64,000 nucleotides of DNA from Linnemannia schmuckeri (Eukaryota; Mortierellomycota; Mortierellomycetes; Mortierellales; Mortierellaceae). A model generated the notes under the pieces. The model was not told the origin of the DNA and searched no databases. It worked only from the letters and a program-made list of their open reading frames with translations. The position numbers and the translations under genes are program-made. This document shows positions 47,375 through 59,967 of the stretch, piece by piece. Position 1 is the first letter of the stretch; the number at the start of each line of letters is the position of its first letter. The stretch spans positions 3,410,001-3,474,000 of the forward strand of contig JANATG010000001.1 of NCBI GenBank assembly GCA_029449235.1, read 5' to 3'.

Positions 47375-47412
<38 letters not shown>
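47361..47412. repeat. (TC)n/(TTTC)n microsatellite
   Basis: About 50 bases made only of TCTCTTTC-type units. A simple-sequence repeat in intergenic DNA. Confidence 0.9.
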
Positions 47413-47413
<1 letters not shown>

Positions 47414-48539
47414 CTAGCTGTCCGCCGTCTGGCCAAAGTGGGGAAGGCATTGCATTATTTGGCAATGTCTGTTCATCTGAGAAGGGTAAAGAAGGAACTC
47501 CTGTTAAGTACAAACCATGGACATGTGCCTTTTGCTCACCTTGTTTGTTTGTTTTGCTTTGTGGTTTGTTGATTTCAATTTCTTTTTCTTTGGATGGAAT
47601 AGTAACGCAACTCGCAAGTGAGGAGGCGAAAGGTCAAAAAAAGAAATGAGGCAAGGAATAGACACACTCGATGGGTGGTGGCGGTTGTGCCCTTTTTTTC
47701 TGAGGTCTGCGACCAATCACATTGGGTAGACCAGTAGCATGCAGACAGACGAGCATAATAAAGGACTGAAAAAAAAAAAACGACAGCATGATGATCCCTT
47801 CTTTTTCTTTTTTTCCTGGTGGAGGATTTAAAAGATTCGATGCTGGTGGCCATTAAAGGAGGAGAAAAGGGCATAATCAGGGGGGTGGAGAGAAAGAGGT
47901 CAGCATAGGTGTAACCTTACCATCATGCCTGTGAGGGAATGAGAACATGATGTGAGAGGTAAGAAAACTGTTTTTTCAGGAAAGTAAATGACCCATTTGC
48001 AATAGAGAGTGGTTCCTGGAGAGCCCTGGCCATTTTTTTTTTTTCACAGTTGTTTCTTTTGTTTCGGGACGAAAGGGACGGACAGTGACATGGCAAGGTT
48101 TGCATTTGCATTTGTGGATCCCGCCACTTGATTCGCATCCCGACAATGTATTGTACTTATGGACCACCATTGCATCCTATCTCTGATGTATAAAGGAATG
48201 GGAGCCAGGAAGGCAAACAAAGATAGACAAGGAAAGGACAAGTAGCAAAAGGACATTAACAATGACTGAAATAGCGACGGGATGGTTGAGCAAAGTGTTG
48301 TTGTTCTTGCTTGTTGTTTGTTGTCGCATGGTTTGCTTTTCTTTCTTGTGCTGTCCTGTTTGCTGCCTAGGTCTTGGTCTTGGTCGATTGAGACTCAACC
48401 TTCTTTTCTTTTTCCTGCTGTCTTATCCCTTCTTCTGTTGGTCAATTCGAAACTAGGGATAAGCATGTCCCTCCGCCACATGCAACCAACTAAAACTCCA
48501 AGCATTCAATTTATACAAACAAACCCAATTGATTCATCT

Positions 48540-49259
48540 TCCCCTTGTCCTCGTCGCCATAACTTCAATTGTCCATCCCTGTCTCTCTTTCTTTCCCTAC
48601 CTCTTTCGTTTCGCTATATCCTTTCCTCCTTGGTGAATTGCACGCTGAATTTGCGTTCTACATCTTATGAATACCTTGCTCTTCGCCGCTTGTTCATTCT
48701 CCACACACACACTTTTCACAGTAATTAGAAACCACCTTCTCCTTTCGCCTCCCCTTCGCCATCTTTGTCTGTCCTTCCTTCTTTTCTCCCTCGTTTCTCC
48801 TACTCCTTCCTCTCACTCCCATCCTCTTCCTCGGCCATCGATTGATTCTAATCGCTCTTCCTCTTCCTCTTCCGACACCTCCCTCTCATCCACTTCGCTC
48901 CACCCTTTTGTCTCATTCCACAGACCATCCCACATCACCGCACAAAGTTAAAAAAAGACAAAGAAATAGTGTCTCTGTCTCTTCTGTCTTTTTTTTTTTT
49001 ACGCCCGTTGTGAACCACTCGCCCTTCTTTCAAACTCCCTCACTTCTCTCTTTTCACGTCCCCTCCCTATCGTTCAACTTTCTTTATTACTATCAACTCT
49101 GCCAGTCGACTTTCACTCCCTAGGAAACTATCCCATTCGATCGGACACCACCTCCTTCCCTCCTTTCGTTCACACCAACACCTCCTCCTTTTCCTCCCTT
49201 GCCTGTTCCACGAAACAGCAACAACTTTTTGTCCACAGGCGTGTATAGCCACCACAGTC
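48540..49259 (+). promoter_or_regulatory. pyrimidine-rich leader/promoter of the kinase gene
   Basis: About 700 bases of C/T-rich sequence with CCTCC and TTCTTTC tracts end exactly at the kinase start codon. Such tracts are common in leaders of strongly or constitutively transcribed fungal genes. No specific binding site is assigned. Confidence 0.4.
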
Positions 49260-52200
49260 ATGGTGAATGACCGGACCCAGTCGGCTCAGGTCAAGAAGAA
49301 TAACCGCGCCGAGGAATGGCTCAAGAATGCGGTCAAGGACAAGCATGTCCGGCTGATCCCGTTTTCAGAAATCAGCAAAGTCAAGTATAATGTCGCCAAG
49401 GGCGGGTCAGGCACCATCCATCTGGGCGCTTGGCGTAATATGCATGTTGCCATCAAGGAACAGCACAATACCAACGACCTTATCAAGGAGGTAAGACATA
49501 CGCAATCCTTTATTCCTATGTGTTCTACGCCACATCCCATCAACCATCAGTTACACGTTTATCAGTCTCACTTCTTGGTTGCGCTTATTTTTTATGTTCC
49601 GTTGATGGGCGTCTTCTTTTTGCCCTTCCTTTACTGTTGTTTTCTCACCTTACCAACAATTAATAACAACAATATCAACTCCAAAAGAAAAAAAAAACAC
49701 ATTGCACATTCATCCGTATCCCATTAGGCAAGATGTGTATGTGTGTGTGCTCACTCAAAATAAGAAAGCGCATGGCAGTGCCCAATGGTGAATCTGCGAT
49801 ATAACCCCGAGGGAAGAGGGAATTAACGAGAGCAAGATGAAAAAGAAAAAGAAAAAGAAAAGAAAAAAAACGACTAGTAAAAGAGAGGACAAGATAGAGA
49901 AATGCTCATCAATTGTTCTGTATGTATTCTTTGCCTTCATTTGCCTCTTTTCGCTCTTTGCTGCTTTGTTTGTTTCTTTTTTATTTTTTTTTTCTTTCCT
50001 CCGTGGAGGAACATGAGCGGCCGACAGCGGAAGAGGCCCAAATGGGATACAGGAACAACGCCTCCAGACGCAAGTGGGGAGAAGCCCACAAATGATTCTA
50101 CCAAAAGAAGATACGTCGTCCCTCAATAAGTCTTGCTCGTGGGCGCACATGCAACCTCCGCCAACCACTCGTTGGTGTGCGCCATTGGCCTATTATATAC
50201 CATCTCTTCTTTCCTTTACATATTCATACTCTTACTCCGCCGGATTTAGCCCAATTGGACTCTGATTGCCATTACAGGCTCTTACAGACCCTTCTTTTTT
50301 CTCTTCATCCCTACCAACCATTTCCCCACTCACTCCCTTTTTTCGACTTGTGCTCTCTGTATCTTTTCTGTCAACATGCTCCGGATACAACTTTCTGATC
50401 ATGGTTATACACCTTATATTCACCGCTCCTAGCTTAAGATGCACAAACAAGTCCACGATTCAAACTATATCGTCAAGTTCTTTGGCATCACAAAACACCC
50501 CCTTACCCACGACACCTGTATCGTTATGCAGTTTGCAGAGAATGGCTGTCTACAGGACTATCTCGAAACCCAGAACGTCGCCATTTCCTGGCTGACCAAA
50601 TACCGCCTTGCCTGGGAGGTTGCCAGCGGACTCGACTTTATTCACCGCGAAAATATTTTCCACACGGACCTGCACTCTCGCAACATCCTCATCGACACTG
50701 GTGGAAAGGCATTGATCACCGATTTTGGTCTCAGTAAGTCTGTCAACAAAACCATCTATACTACCAAGGCTGGTCTCTTTGGCGTTGTGCCCTATGTCGC
50801 CCCAGAACGAATGCAGAACCCCTCGATCACATATACGGCCAAGTGCGACATCTACAGTCTGGGCGTCATCCTTTGGGAACTCTCGAGTTGTGTGATTCCT
50901 TTTGAGGCGCAGCTGCAGGATGTCATGTTGGCCGTCAACATTATCGCAGGAGTTCGTGAGAAGACTATACCGGGAACAGCTGTCGAATACGAGATGCTCT
51001 ACAGGCGATGCTGGGACGGACTGCCCCAGAACAGACCCCAGATGGACATTGTTCTATCCGAGTTGGTCGAGCTTCTTGCCGCAGAGCAAATCAACCCACG
51101 ACCTGCAGCCATGAGGCCACGCTCACCTAAACCAACCCGCCCTTTGTCCAGCGACTCAATGGTTGCCCCCAGCTTACCATTTGCGTACGAAACCGAAGCC
51201 AGCCAGCCTCCTTCTCTTGAGAACACTCACCATGTTGGGCCGGGTTCTCCGTCGCGAGCATTAACTCGGCAATCCTTGGGAAAGGCTTCCATGGTCGGAG
51301 TACCGTCTGTCCCGATTCGACAGGACCGTACGGGCCAAAGGGTCTCCTTTCATGAGCCACTCCCCAGGGACAATTCACAAGTTAACGGTGCCAAGCCCCC
51401 GGGTCCAGCTCAATTAGATGTGAACAATAGGAATGGGACTGTCAAGGCGACCCCACTTGCGATCAAAAAAGGTGCGGCGACCAATGCACAGGCAGAGGCG
51501 CATGCTGCTGATGCTATGGAAAATCCTATTATTCCTAACGGTCGCGCTACTCCAGAGACAGCAAAACCCTCTGACACCACTCCGGAGCAAGGAAAGGACA
51601 AGGAGCAGCAAAACAAACAACAGAAACCAACCGAGGCTGCTGGAACAGCAACAACCTTGTCAACACCAGACGCAGAATCGGAACCCGCAGGATCCATCCT
51701 CGAGCTTTTGCCTCCCTTGCCAGAGTTTCACCAGCTCTCGCTATCGCCTAATTCTTCTGGCAGCAACGATGGACTATCTCTTACTCCAGCACCACCACCA
51801 CCAACACCATCGTTCACCCCAGAGCCATCTCTCAGCCAGTTGCCTGGAGATGCAGCCTTGGCCCTGAAAAGGGGACTGTCCATGTTCGATGTCGTCAGTA
51901 AACTGCCCCAAGCCTCTGTTAAGAATATCTCCACCATCTCGCCACCACCAAGTGGCGCGCCCCCACCACCTCCAGGAGCCATGGCTGGTCACTCCAACAC
52001 ACCAAGAGTCATTTCGCCGCCACGGCATCGGAACACTCCCAGGGCATCCAAGACCATTTCGCCTCCTGCTGGTGCTCCTCCACCACGGAGTATTCCTTCG
52101 CCATCTCTCGGTCCAGGAGTCCCAAGACCTCCTCCAGGCCCGCCACCAACACCCACTCTTGGGCCTGCGTCTGGCAATGGGACAAAGCCAGGACTCGTTG

Positions 52201-54693
52201 GGGCAAATGGAACAAGCGCAGGAGGCAGGAACCCCGTTGAGCCCATCCAGTATGTCCCATCGACCTCTTACAACCCCGGACCAGGCAAGAACCTCAAAAC
52301 TGGTCAACCCGATGGCTCTTATGGCCCTTCCAATGGCAACTCTGAGCAGTCGACTTCGCCACCCGCTGCTTCGACCAATGCTGATACTACGCGACCAACA
52401 CCTGCACGACAGATCCCTATGGGTTTCCCAGTGGTGACACCCCTCAGTCCTCCCCACTGGACTCGGAAGCCAACACCTGTTACGACCGAGCCTCCATCGA
52501 CTGCCTCCCGAAGACCCGCGTCTCCTGGATCCTCTGGCTCTTCCCCTTCGTCCTCGACAGGAAGTTCTCCTTCAGGGTCACCATCGTCCACATCGCCATC
52601 GACAACTCCTTCATCTGTAAACGGATCTCCGCCTACCAACCGACGTGACTTTAGACCCATTTCATATTTGACTCAGAAGCATACAGGACTTTTGGATCTG
52701 GTCGAAAAAGTAGATCAACAGCTGCAGGAGCAGCAGCAGCAGCAGCAGAAGCAACAGCCTCACATCGAGCCACCGCCCAGGAGGAATGGCGACAATGCCT
52801 ATGTCCCCAACCCCAATAACAATATCATTCCACCAAGCGAGCTCCTTATGCAGCGAGCGCAGAGTCCTGACCTGATCCGGAGGGATAACAATATCCTCGG
52901 AAGCCCAAGTCTCCGGCCGGCACCGCCGCCTGAGAATGTTAACAGAATCATCCGCAGTCCTCACTTGGCGCCGCAGAACCGTCCTACATCTCCCGCGTTT
53001 GCGTTGCCTACTTCTACCAACAGGAATAATGACCGGACTGGGGGTCTCTTTGCTGGCGATGCAATCAATTGGATGCGCACCCTGAAGAGTAAGTCCCTTT
53101 GCCTTTCTTATGCATGTTATATTGTGGTTGTGATTGTTAATTGATATTTATTCCATTGACGATATAGATCCAACGAAGCGCAACTCAGAAGATGACGATG
53201 CGCGGTCAGTCAATGACCACCGTGAGGCTCGGCCACAGCTACAGCCCTCCAAGGATTCCTCCTCCTCTACAACCACTACAACAACAGGAACACCCCCTTC
53301 AACCTCACCCTCGACGCCAACATCAGCCAACGGCAACGGCACTGTCAATGGTAGCACCCCTTCTCTCCAGCCTCGAGTCCAGGCCAACAACTTTTATAGC
53401 CTCGCCGACCCCTACAAGGAAATGAACCACGACGAACCTACGGATTTCTTTGCGGCTGTCACCCAGTCGGATCTGGTGACCATCGAACGGATGCTCAAAT
53501 CCTTCCCGCACCTCATCCATGACTCGAACGGGTTCTGGCCTCACCCAACTCCACTCCTTGTCGCAGCCCGGTCCCGGAGGGCACTCGAGACAATGAAGAC
53601 GCTTTTGCAATACGGCGCAGCCCTTGACCGGGGCGATCATAATGGAACCACGGTTTTGCACTATGTCTGTGAGCAATACCCGAATCCCGTCGAGGCGATC
53701 CAGTTCTTGGTTCGTGCTGGCGCAGATCCCAACAGTCGTGATGCCAAGAAGCGGACACCGTTGATTGTTCTCTTGCAGAACACACATTTAGTCTCGACAA
53801 AGGTTCTTTTGGAGGCCATGCGGACGCTGTTCAAGGCTGGAGCCCAGGCGAATGTGGTTGAAGCCATAAACCAGCGATCGGCTCTTCATGTCGCCATTAT
53901 ACACTATCAGGCTCCAGCTACTCTGCAGCAACAGCAGCAACAGCAACAATCCCATCAGGGTAACGGCGGTCCGGCCATGGTCGCTGGTGGGATCCAGATT
54001 GGCAAAGATCTGGCCCCTGTCCTGGAACTGCTCCTCAAACGTGGGGCAGACGTCAACGCGCGTGATGCCCGTAAAGCAACCCCGCTCCACGTCCTCCTCG
54101 AACGCATGGACAACGAAGAGCTCGTCCAAATGCTCCTCCTCTACGGCGCCGACCCAGGCATCCGCACCAACAGACGCAACGCCCTGATGATCGCTGCAGA
54201 ACATCTCCGAGTCATGTCCGCCTGGTTCCTCCTCGAGAACGACCTCCTCTCCTCCTCCCCCGAATCCATCAAACGTGCGTCCGAACTCTGTTCCAAGGCC
54301 GATGGGCCCGACAAATCGGCCAAACCCCTCCTCAAGAACACGCTCTCGGACTGGCAGGGTAAAGAGGGCAAACAGCGTCGGATCCAGCTTGCACAGGATT
54401 GTGTCCTCCGTGTTCAGCGGACACCCGATATGAAGACCATTGACCAGACAGCTGTAGCGCTCGAGTTCCTGGAGAGTGTTGGGCAACCCATTCATCGAGC
54501 AAGTGCTGTTGTTGGTCCTGGTCGAGGAGATATTGTTGTCGGTGGCTTTGGTGGCGCTGGATCGACTGTGGGCGGCGGTGGTGGATATGGCGTCAGCAGT
54601 AGTAACAATGCCTATGGCACTGGATCTGGAAACCAACATTATCATCATCACCACAACGTCTCTCCCACTGCTAGCAGCACCTCCCACCGCTAG
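49260..54693 (+). CDS. protein kinase with proline-rich linker and C-terminal ankyrin repeats
   Basis: Three exons, 49260-49490, 50439-53088 and 53168-54693, give 1468 aa; phases close. The kinase domain spans about residues 38-290. It has a glycine loop AKGGSGTIHLG, VAIK lysine K66, catalytic HTDLHSRN (residues 152-159, Thr where HRD kinases have Arg), DFG at 172-174 and APE at 198-200, so it should be active. Its style resembles tyrosine-kinase-like kinases. Residues about 300-950 are disordered, P/S/T/Q-rich, with runs such as PPPPPTPS and GAPPPPPGA that could bind SH3, WW or profilin partners. Exon 3 encodes ankyrin repeats from about residue 1060 to 1320 (TPLLVAARS, TVLHYVCEQYPN, GADPNSRDAKKRTPL, GADVNARDARKATPLHVLL, ALMIAAEHLRV). 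Substrate unknown. Intron 1 is unusually long (948 bases). Confidence 0.88.
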
Positions 54694-54758
54694 GGGTCAG
54701 ACGTTCTCTTTTTGTGCTCATTCCTATCATATGCTTTTCTTTCTCGTTTTTCTACCTT

Positions 54759-54759
<1 letters not shown>

Positions 54760-54804
<45 letters not shown>
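54760..54804. repeat. T45 homopolymer
   Basis: A run of 45 T bases starting 66 bases past the kinase stop codon, the longest homopolymer in the window. Assembly or sequencing length may be inexact. Confidence 0.85.
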
Positions 54805-55259
54805 CTTTGACGACCGTCGATGAGTCTTTCTTCTTATTACCCTCACTCTTTTGTACTATTACTTTCAACCTCACAAAAAAAAAAAGATACCCATTTTTTT
54901 ACGCATCTTTCATGAGCATTAAACCCATTCAAAATATCTAAACGTGTGAAATGTGTTCGTTGTCCGACATGCCTCTGGCTATTCCACAGGAGGACGTGAG
55001 TTCCATAATCTCAAGTGTTTCATATGAACACAAAAAGACGCTGTAAACTTGCTCCTTTGTTGATAATACTTTGCCATCCCATTTCGTTCCCCATCTTGTG
55101 AATCGAGTCTTCAAGCAAACCAAGCACTGATTGTGAGCCAAATGGTAAGGTATAGTAAAGTGCGCATTGTCCTGAAAGTCGACAGCTTATCCCTTACTCT
55201 GTTAACCGGGCAAATTTGCCCGTCACATCCCTACAGAGTAAGGGATAGGAGGTGAAACT

Positions 55260-55291
<32 letters not shown>

Positions 55292-55515
55292 GTTGGTACC
55301 TATGATGAAGAAAGACATCGCCGACACCTTTTCCAATTGTAATCACACGATGCCCAGTCTTCGCCGCAGTTAGACATGAAAACAACAAAAATCAAATAAA
55401 TAATGATGTATAATAAAAAAGTAACAGGAAAAAAAGATCACTCTATGTGAAAAAGGGGAAAAAGACTTTTGATGATAACAGGTATCTACAAGAGTATTAA
55501 AAGATAAAAAAAAAA
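54805..55515. other. region between converging kinase and GT17 genes
   Basis: About 700 bases. It contains a T29 run at 55263-55291 and AT-rich 3'-end-like sequence, with AATAAA-type signals possible on both strands. No gene seen. Confidence 0.5.
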
Positions 55516-56897
55516 CTAGGGAGAATCGACACGTTTGCATCCTCCAGGAAGCAAGAACCTGAACTTGTCGCTGTTCTTGACGGCCCAGGACGGCAAGCCG
55601 ACAGCATTGAAGGTCTTGGGGATAGGTCCCAGCCGGTGGATCAGGTCCTTGTACGAGTATGCCTCGGGGAACATGCCAAACAGATCGGCTCCCTTACAGA
55701 TGGCATCCTGAAGGTAATTCTTATCCAACATGTACTTGTATCGCAAACGATCTGCGTGCGAATACGCCTTCATCTTGAACTGAAAGTCCTTAATCAACCG
55801 GAAGCAGAACGAACAATGCCAGCCTATTTTGTGAAAGAGAAAAATATATACGTTAGTATACGTGATATATTTTGACAGCACCACAGCCCATTTTTTTGTT
55901 ATTGTTCTACTTCATGAGGTGTGAGAAATTACGAGACAATAGCAAGCAAAGAGAGAACAAGGACGGAATAACGGTTAAAAAAAAAAAAAAAACAAAAAAA
56001 AAAAAAGCGCTGTTGCTTACCGGCGTTGGCAAGAAGAACAGAAGATGCCTGTCGGCGAGTATACCACAGCCCCTCCTTAGGCCACTGCTGAATGCTAGCC
56101 TTATTCGTTCCGCCATCATCGACAGGAAACTCATAGCTATAGAGATAGCTCTGCAAATTAACATGCACCGCTGGAGGGACACCATCGCAAGAACTCAACA
56201 GTTCAACACTGTTTCGACTCGGGATCTCATCGACATCACTAAGGATCACATAGTCGCCTTCCTTGATCTCTGTCGACCACAACAACCTGGTCATCTCGTC
56301 TCTCATGGCTCCCTCGTTCACCCAGGGCTCCTCACCGGGAAGCAATTCTCGTAAGGGAACCAGCTTATAGATGATCTTGTCCTCGGCGAACGAGTACCGC
56401 TCGCGGTTCTCCTGAAAGACGGCACTCTTGGGAATTCCTGTGAAGGTCCGGCTCGACTCGAGGATCACAAAGTGGTCGACCACATCGTACAGCTCCCTCA
56501 TCCGGATCTCCAGCATATCCAGCTCGACACTGAAAATCACTGCATCGTACACCTTGCCCTTGCGAGTGGGACCCGTCATCACATCAGAGCCGTTATCGAT
56601 TACTCCTGCTCCTGCTGCTCTTAGTGCTCCTGCTTGTGGGGTGTAAGTCCAGCCGTGGGCATGACATCTCTCCTGCATCGTCAGTCCCTCAGAGTAGTAA
56701 TGGACGATGGTCTCGTTCCAGGTGAAAGGATCCTTGTCCCAGATGGGACGGACGAGGTATCCAAAGTCGATCCACGCATAGGGAAAAATCTTTGAGAAGA
56801 GAAAGACACTGATAATCAACGAGATGAAGAACGCCATTGTTGTGCGTCTTCGCAGGAACCGGAAGTTGAAGCACCTGGCTGTCTCCTTCATGGCCAT
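55516..56897 (-). CDS. glycosyltransferase family 17 (MGAT3-like N-acetylglucosaminyltransferase)
   Basis: Two exons, 56897-56021 and 55823-55516, encode 394 aa. A short cytosolic basic tail (RRRTT) and one signal-anchor helix (MAFFISLIISVFLFSKI) give a type II Golgi-style protein. The catalytic part shows the GT17 hallmarks: YDAVIFSVELDMLEIRMRELY, VDHFVILESSRTFTG, REEM-like DEMTRLLW, the metal-binding DVDEIPSR, then WHCSFCF. GT17 in animals is the bisecting GlcNAc transferase; fungal members probably transfer GlcNAc to a glycan, but the acceptor is not known. An acceptor AG after a tttcacaaaatag stretch fixes exon 2, whose first residues complete the GWHCSF motif. Confidence 0.9.
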
Positions 56898-57817
56898 TTT
56901 TGTTTGATGAGTGCGAGTGAAGAAGGGTTACGAGTGGAGATGGTGATAAGGATGAGGATAACGAGTGAAAGGGAGGGAAAAGGGGGAAAGGAGAAGATAT
57001 GAAAGAATGAAGGATGAAGGAGTGGGTGTTTAGAGTAAAGGAAGAAAAGGAAAAAAAAAGAAGGATGAGAAGGGGGGAGGAAAGCAGCAAAAGAAAGGAA
57101 TGGCGAGGGACAAGGTCAGGAACAACAGTCAAAGGTCAAGAAAAAAGGGAAAGGAAGTAGAAAGAAAGCCAATCGGACGGTCGATGATGCATGAGTTATC
57201 TACCACAGCCCAACTGACAGGACAGGTTCAAGAAGAGGACAACAACGGCGAAACCCAGCGACTAACAAACAGAAGGCGAGTGGCTGGTTTAGTCGCTTGG
57301 CGTGCAACAACGATTCGCCTAGCGAACAATGCAAGCAGGACAACAAAAACACTTTTTCATTTTCCTCTTCTCTCCAGTGCAGAGGCGCCGCTCACCACGA
57401 TGATGCAATGGGACGGGTGCACAACATCTCGTTGTTTTTTTGCGTTGTACAGTACTTCTCACACCCGCCATTCATCCATTGAGCTCACACAGCACACATA
57501 TAAACCATAGCGCAAGTGCAACCGATGTTTGCTACAGTTGAAAACAAAAACAGTGAAAAAGAAAAGAAAGACGGACACCCAAAAGAAAATAAGATGCTGG
57601 CATTCCCTTTTTTTTCTGTTCTTTTTATGAATGGTCTACAAGAAAAAGAGAGAGAGAGGGGGGCATAATAGATGGAGGAGAGTAGGGATTGGCATGTTTG
57701 TGTAGAAGTTTTTCTGTTGGTCACTCAACCCACTGTAATTTCAAATTCAAAGAAAAAAAAAGGAGGGGGTTAAAGCGACCAACGACTTTGTAGAAAGCTG
57801 TGTTGAGTAAGAGATAT
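56898..57817. other. spacer between GT17 start and ATPase gamma end
   Basis: About 920 bases. The first 250 are purine-rich on the + strand, so pyrimidine-rich leader on the coding strand of the GT17 gene. No gene seen. Confidence 0.5.
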
Positions 57818-59967
57818 TTACAGTGCAGAAGCACCAGTAATAATATCAACCAACTCGGAGGTAATGGCAGCCTGGCGGGAACGGTTGTAGGTCATGGTCA
57901 AACGGTCAACCATCTCTCCGGCATTCTTGGTGGCGTTCTCCATGGCAGTGCGCTTAGCAGACATCTCCGAGGCGTGACCCTCAACAAGACCCCAGTAGAT
58001 GTTGTTGGCGAACAAGAACTCGTAATAGTTCTCCAAAACCTCATCGTCAATCTCGTAGGCAGCAAAGGCATCTATTATGATTGGAATGAGTTGAAGCGAA
58101 AAATGAAAAACAAGTTAGAGGAAAGGAACGAAAATGACAGAGTAAGAAAAAAGGAAAGAGAGAGAAAAGACACGATAGAAGCGGAATATAGGTAGAAAAA
58201 GCGAAAAGGACAGGCCTAAACGAGGCAAAGACAGTAATACAAAAGAAAAGAGAAAAGACGTACCGGCAGCCTTCAAGGCCTCAGGAGAGTAGACGTTGAT
58301 GGGGGTAGCCTCGTAGGCGATGGCAGAGGTGAACTCGTTGTAGATGATAGTGGCGGTGTCGAACTTGATGCCGGAGGTCTTGATGGTGTCGGCAGCAGCG
58401 CAAGCCTCGGCAAAGGTGGGGATGGCCTTTCCGATCTGGTTGAACGACAACTGGATGTCGCCACGGTGAGTACGGGACATCTGGTTCTTGGCCTTGTCAC
58501 CCAAGACAATGATGCCGGACGAGGGACCGTCCTCAGCGATCAAGCGACGGGTAGCTTTGGCAACCGAAGAGTGGATACCACCGCAAAGACCACGGTCAGA
58601 GGAAGAGACAATGTAGACCTTGTCCTCGTTCTCGAGAGGGGCGGTGTTGGCGTTCTTGTAGATGCCTATTCCATTTCATTGCCAAAACAAAACAAAGAAT
58701 CCCGTCAGTATGACGCCGGTGTCGAACATGATTCTTCTTTTGCTTGGATCGTTTTTGCATTGTCCATGGTGTTCTAGTTTCCTTATGTAGCAGTACTGTT
58801 CCTGAGGACAACATCCCGATAGACGACACATATTCAGCACAAAAAGAAAGAGAGGAAAACGTACTGGCAGAGGCGGCACCGTAAACACGGGCAGACTCCA
58901 TAGCACGCTGAGCCTTGGAGACCTTGGTCGAGGCAATCATCTTCATCGACTTGGTGATCTTTCCAATGTTCTTAATGGCGTTCAAACGAAGCTGAACTAT
59001 TGACCAGAGTAAAAACGAAATACAATAATCAATAAACTTGTCTTTAAAATGTTACATTGCTATTAATTGTTAACGGCTATGCTCTTTCTCTCCGATGATA
59101 TCCCAAGATGTATCCATGAAAAGGACGAACTTACTCTCTCTGAGGGTACCCATGTTACGGGCCTGGACGCCAGTGCTACAATTGAAAATGTACAATGTAA
59201 TATCACAAAGATGCTGTTAGGATCAACTGCTTTTTTCTGTGCGCGCGACGCTCTGATCTTTGACAACATAAGCGATGATATGATGCAGGCTGCAGGCACC
59301 AACAGTGAACTGTGTGCAAGAAAAAAGGCTGACTTCCACGCGTTTCTTCTGTCTCCAGATTGAGGTAATTGCTGTGGATCTCTTCCGATGCATAGACCAC
59401 CAAAACAGTGTGATCATCTGTTCTTAACACCACTCTGTCACCGTCTTTGTTGCTAACTGTGCAATAAATCACGACGGGTGCCGCGTCCTTTGGTTCAATC
59501 AGCACGCTCGTCATGGGTGTGTGTCGGGCTGCTTTGAGGTTAACCGTTCCGATGGTGTCGTTCCTGAAATATTAATCAGATATGCAGCGTAGCAACTGAT
59601 CTTTGCAGGTTGTATGGCTAAGTACACTTTGTGTTCTCCCATGGGTGTTGGCCAACTCCCTTTTCAGGAGTGTCAGCCCCTCCATCCTGCTGTAGAATCA
59701 TCAGCGATGGAACTAAATCCTGTTGGGTTGATCATCCTTGCTGGATCAAAGGTTTTAGGCGGTGTCGGGTCGTCCAGCAGAGCATATATAGGAAGAAAAC
59801 GGGTGCGGTTTGTGTGTTTGAAGAAAAGGGTGTCGAGCGTGAAGGAGTGCGAAAACGGAAAAGAGCTGTCTGTATATAGTTTGTGAAGAGGGGAAGTGTG
59901 AGCGTGGCTGTAAGAGAGTGTACCTGAGCACATTGGCGATGGGTTGAGCACGGGTGGCGGCGAACAT
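57818..59967 (-). CDS. ATP3: mitochondrial F1-ATP synthase gamma subunit
   Basis: Five exons on the - strand: 59967-59924, 59175-59135, 58996-58865, 58665-58264 and 58071-57818. They join to 873 bases, 290 aa, the usual length. The rotor shaft of F1 is formed by the two terminal helices, seen here as LRLNAIKNIGKITKSMKMIAS at the N-terminus and NRSRQAAITSELVDIITGASAL at the C-terminus. The middle carries VSSSDRGLCGGIH and the Rossmann-like body (GIIVLGDKAKNQM). Residues 1-22 (MFAATRAQPIANVLRSTG) are the mitochondrial presequence. Intron 1 (59176-59923, 748 bases) is long compared with the others and contains an unexplained open frame. Confidence 0.95.
59203..59563 (-). other. unexplained exon-like open frame inside ATP3 intron 1
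   Basis: After an acceptor-like atatttcag at about 59564 an open frame runs on the same strand as ATP3 (KAARHTPMTSVLIEPKD, VVIYCTVSNKDGDRVVL, HTVLVVYASEEIHSNYL). Composition looks protein-like rather than random, with regular alternation of hydrophobic residues. It does not belong to ATP3, whose exon 1 and exon 2 join in phase without it. It may be a decayed insert from another gene, an alternative exon, or chance. Confidence 0.3.

Larger units (their letters stand above)
45678..49259. other. 3.6-kb intergenic region with low-complexity DNA
   Basis: No supported gene on either strand. Contents are a G14 run (46597-46610), a TC/TTTC microsatellite (47361-47412), several A/T runs and a long pyrimidine-rich leader (about 48540-49259) before the kinase gene. 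Confidence 0.5.

Noticed and set aside
51774..52457. W/R-rich 227-aa - strand frame opposite the kinase gene
   Set aside because: Antisense of proline/serine codons in the disordered linker, which gives Trp/Arg/Gly-rich nonsense translation.
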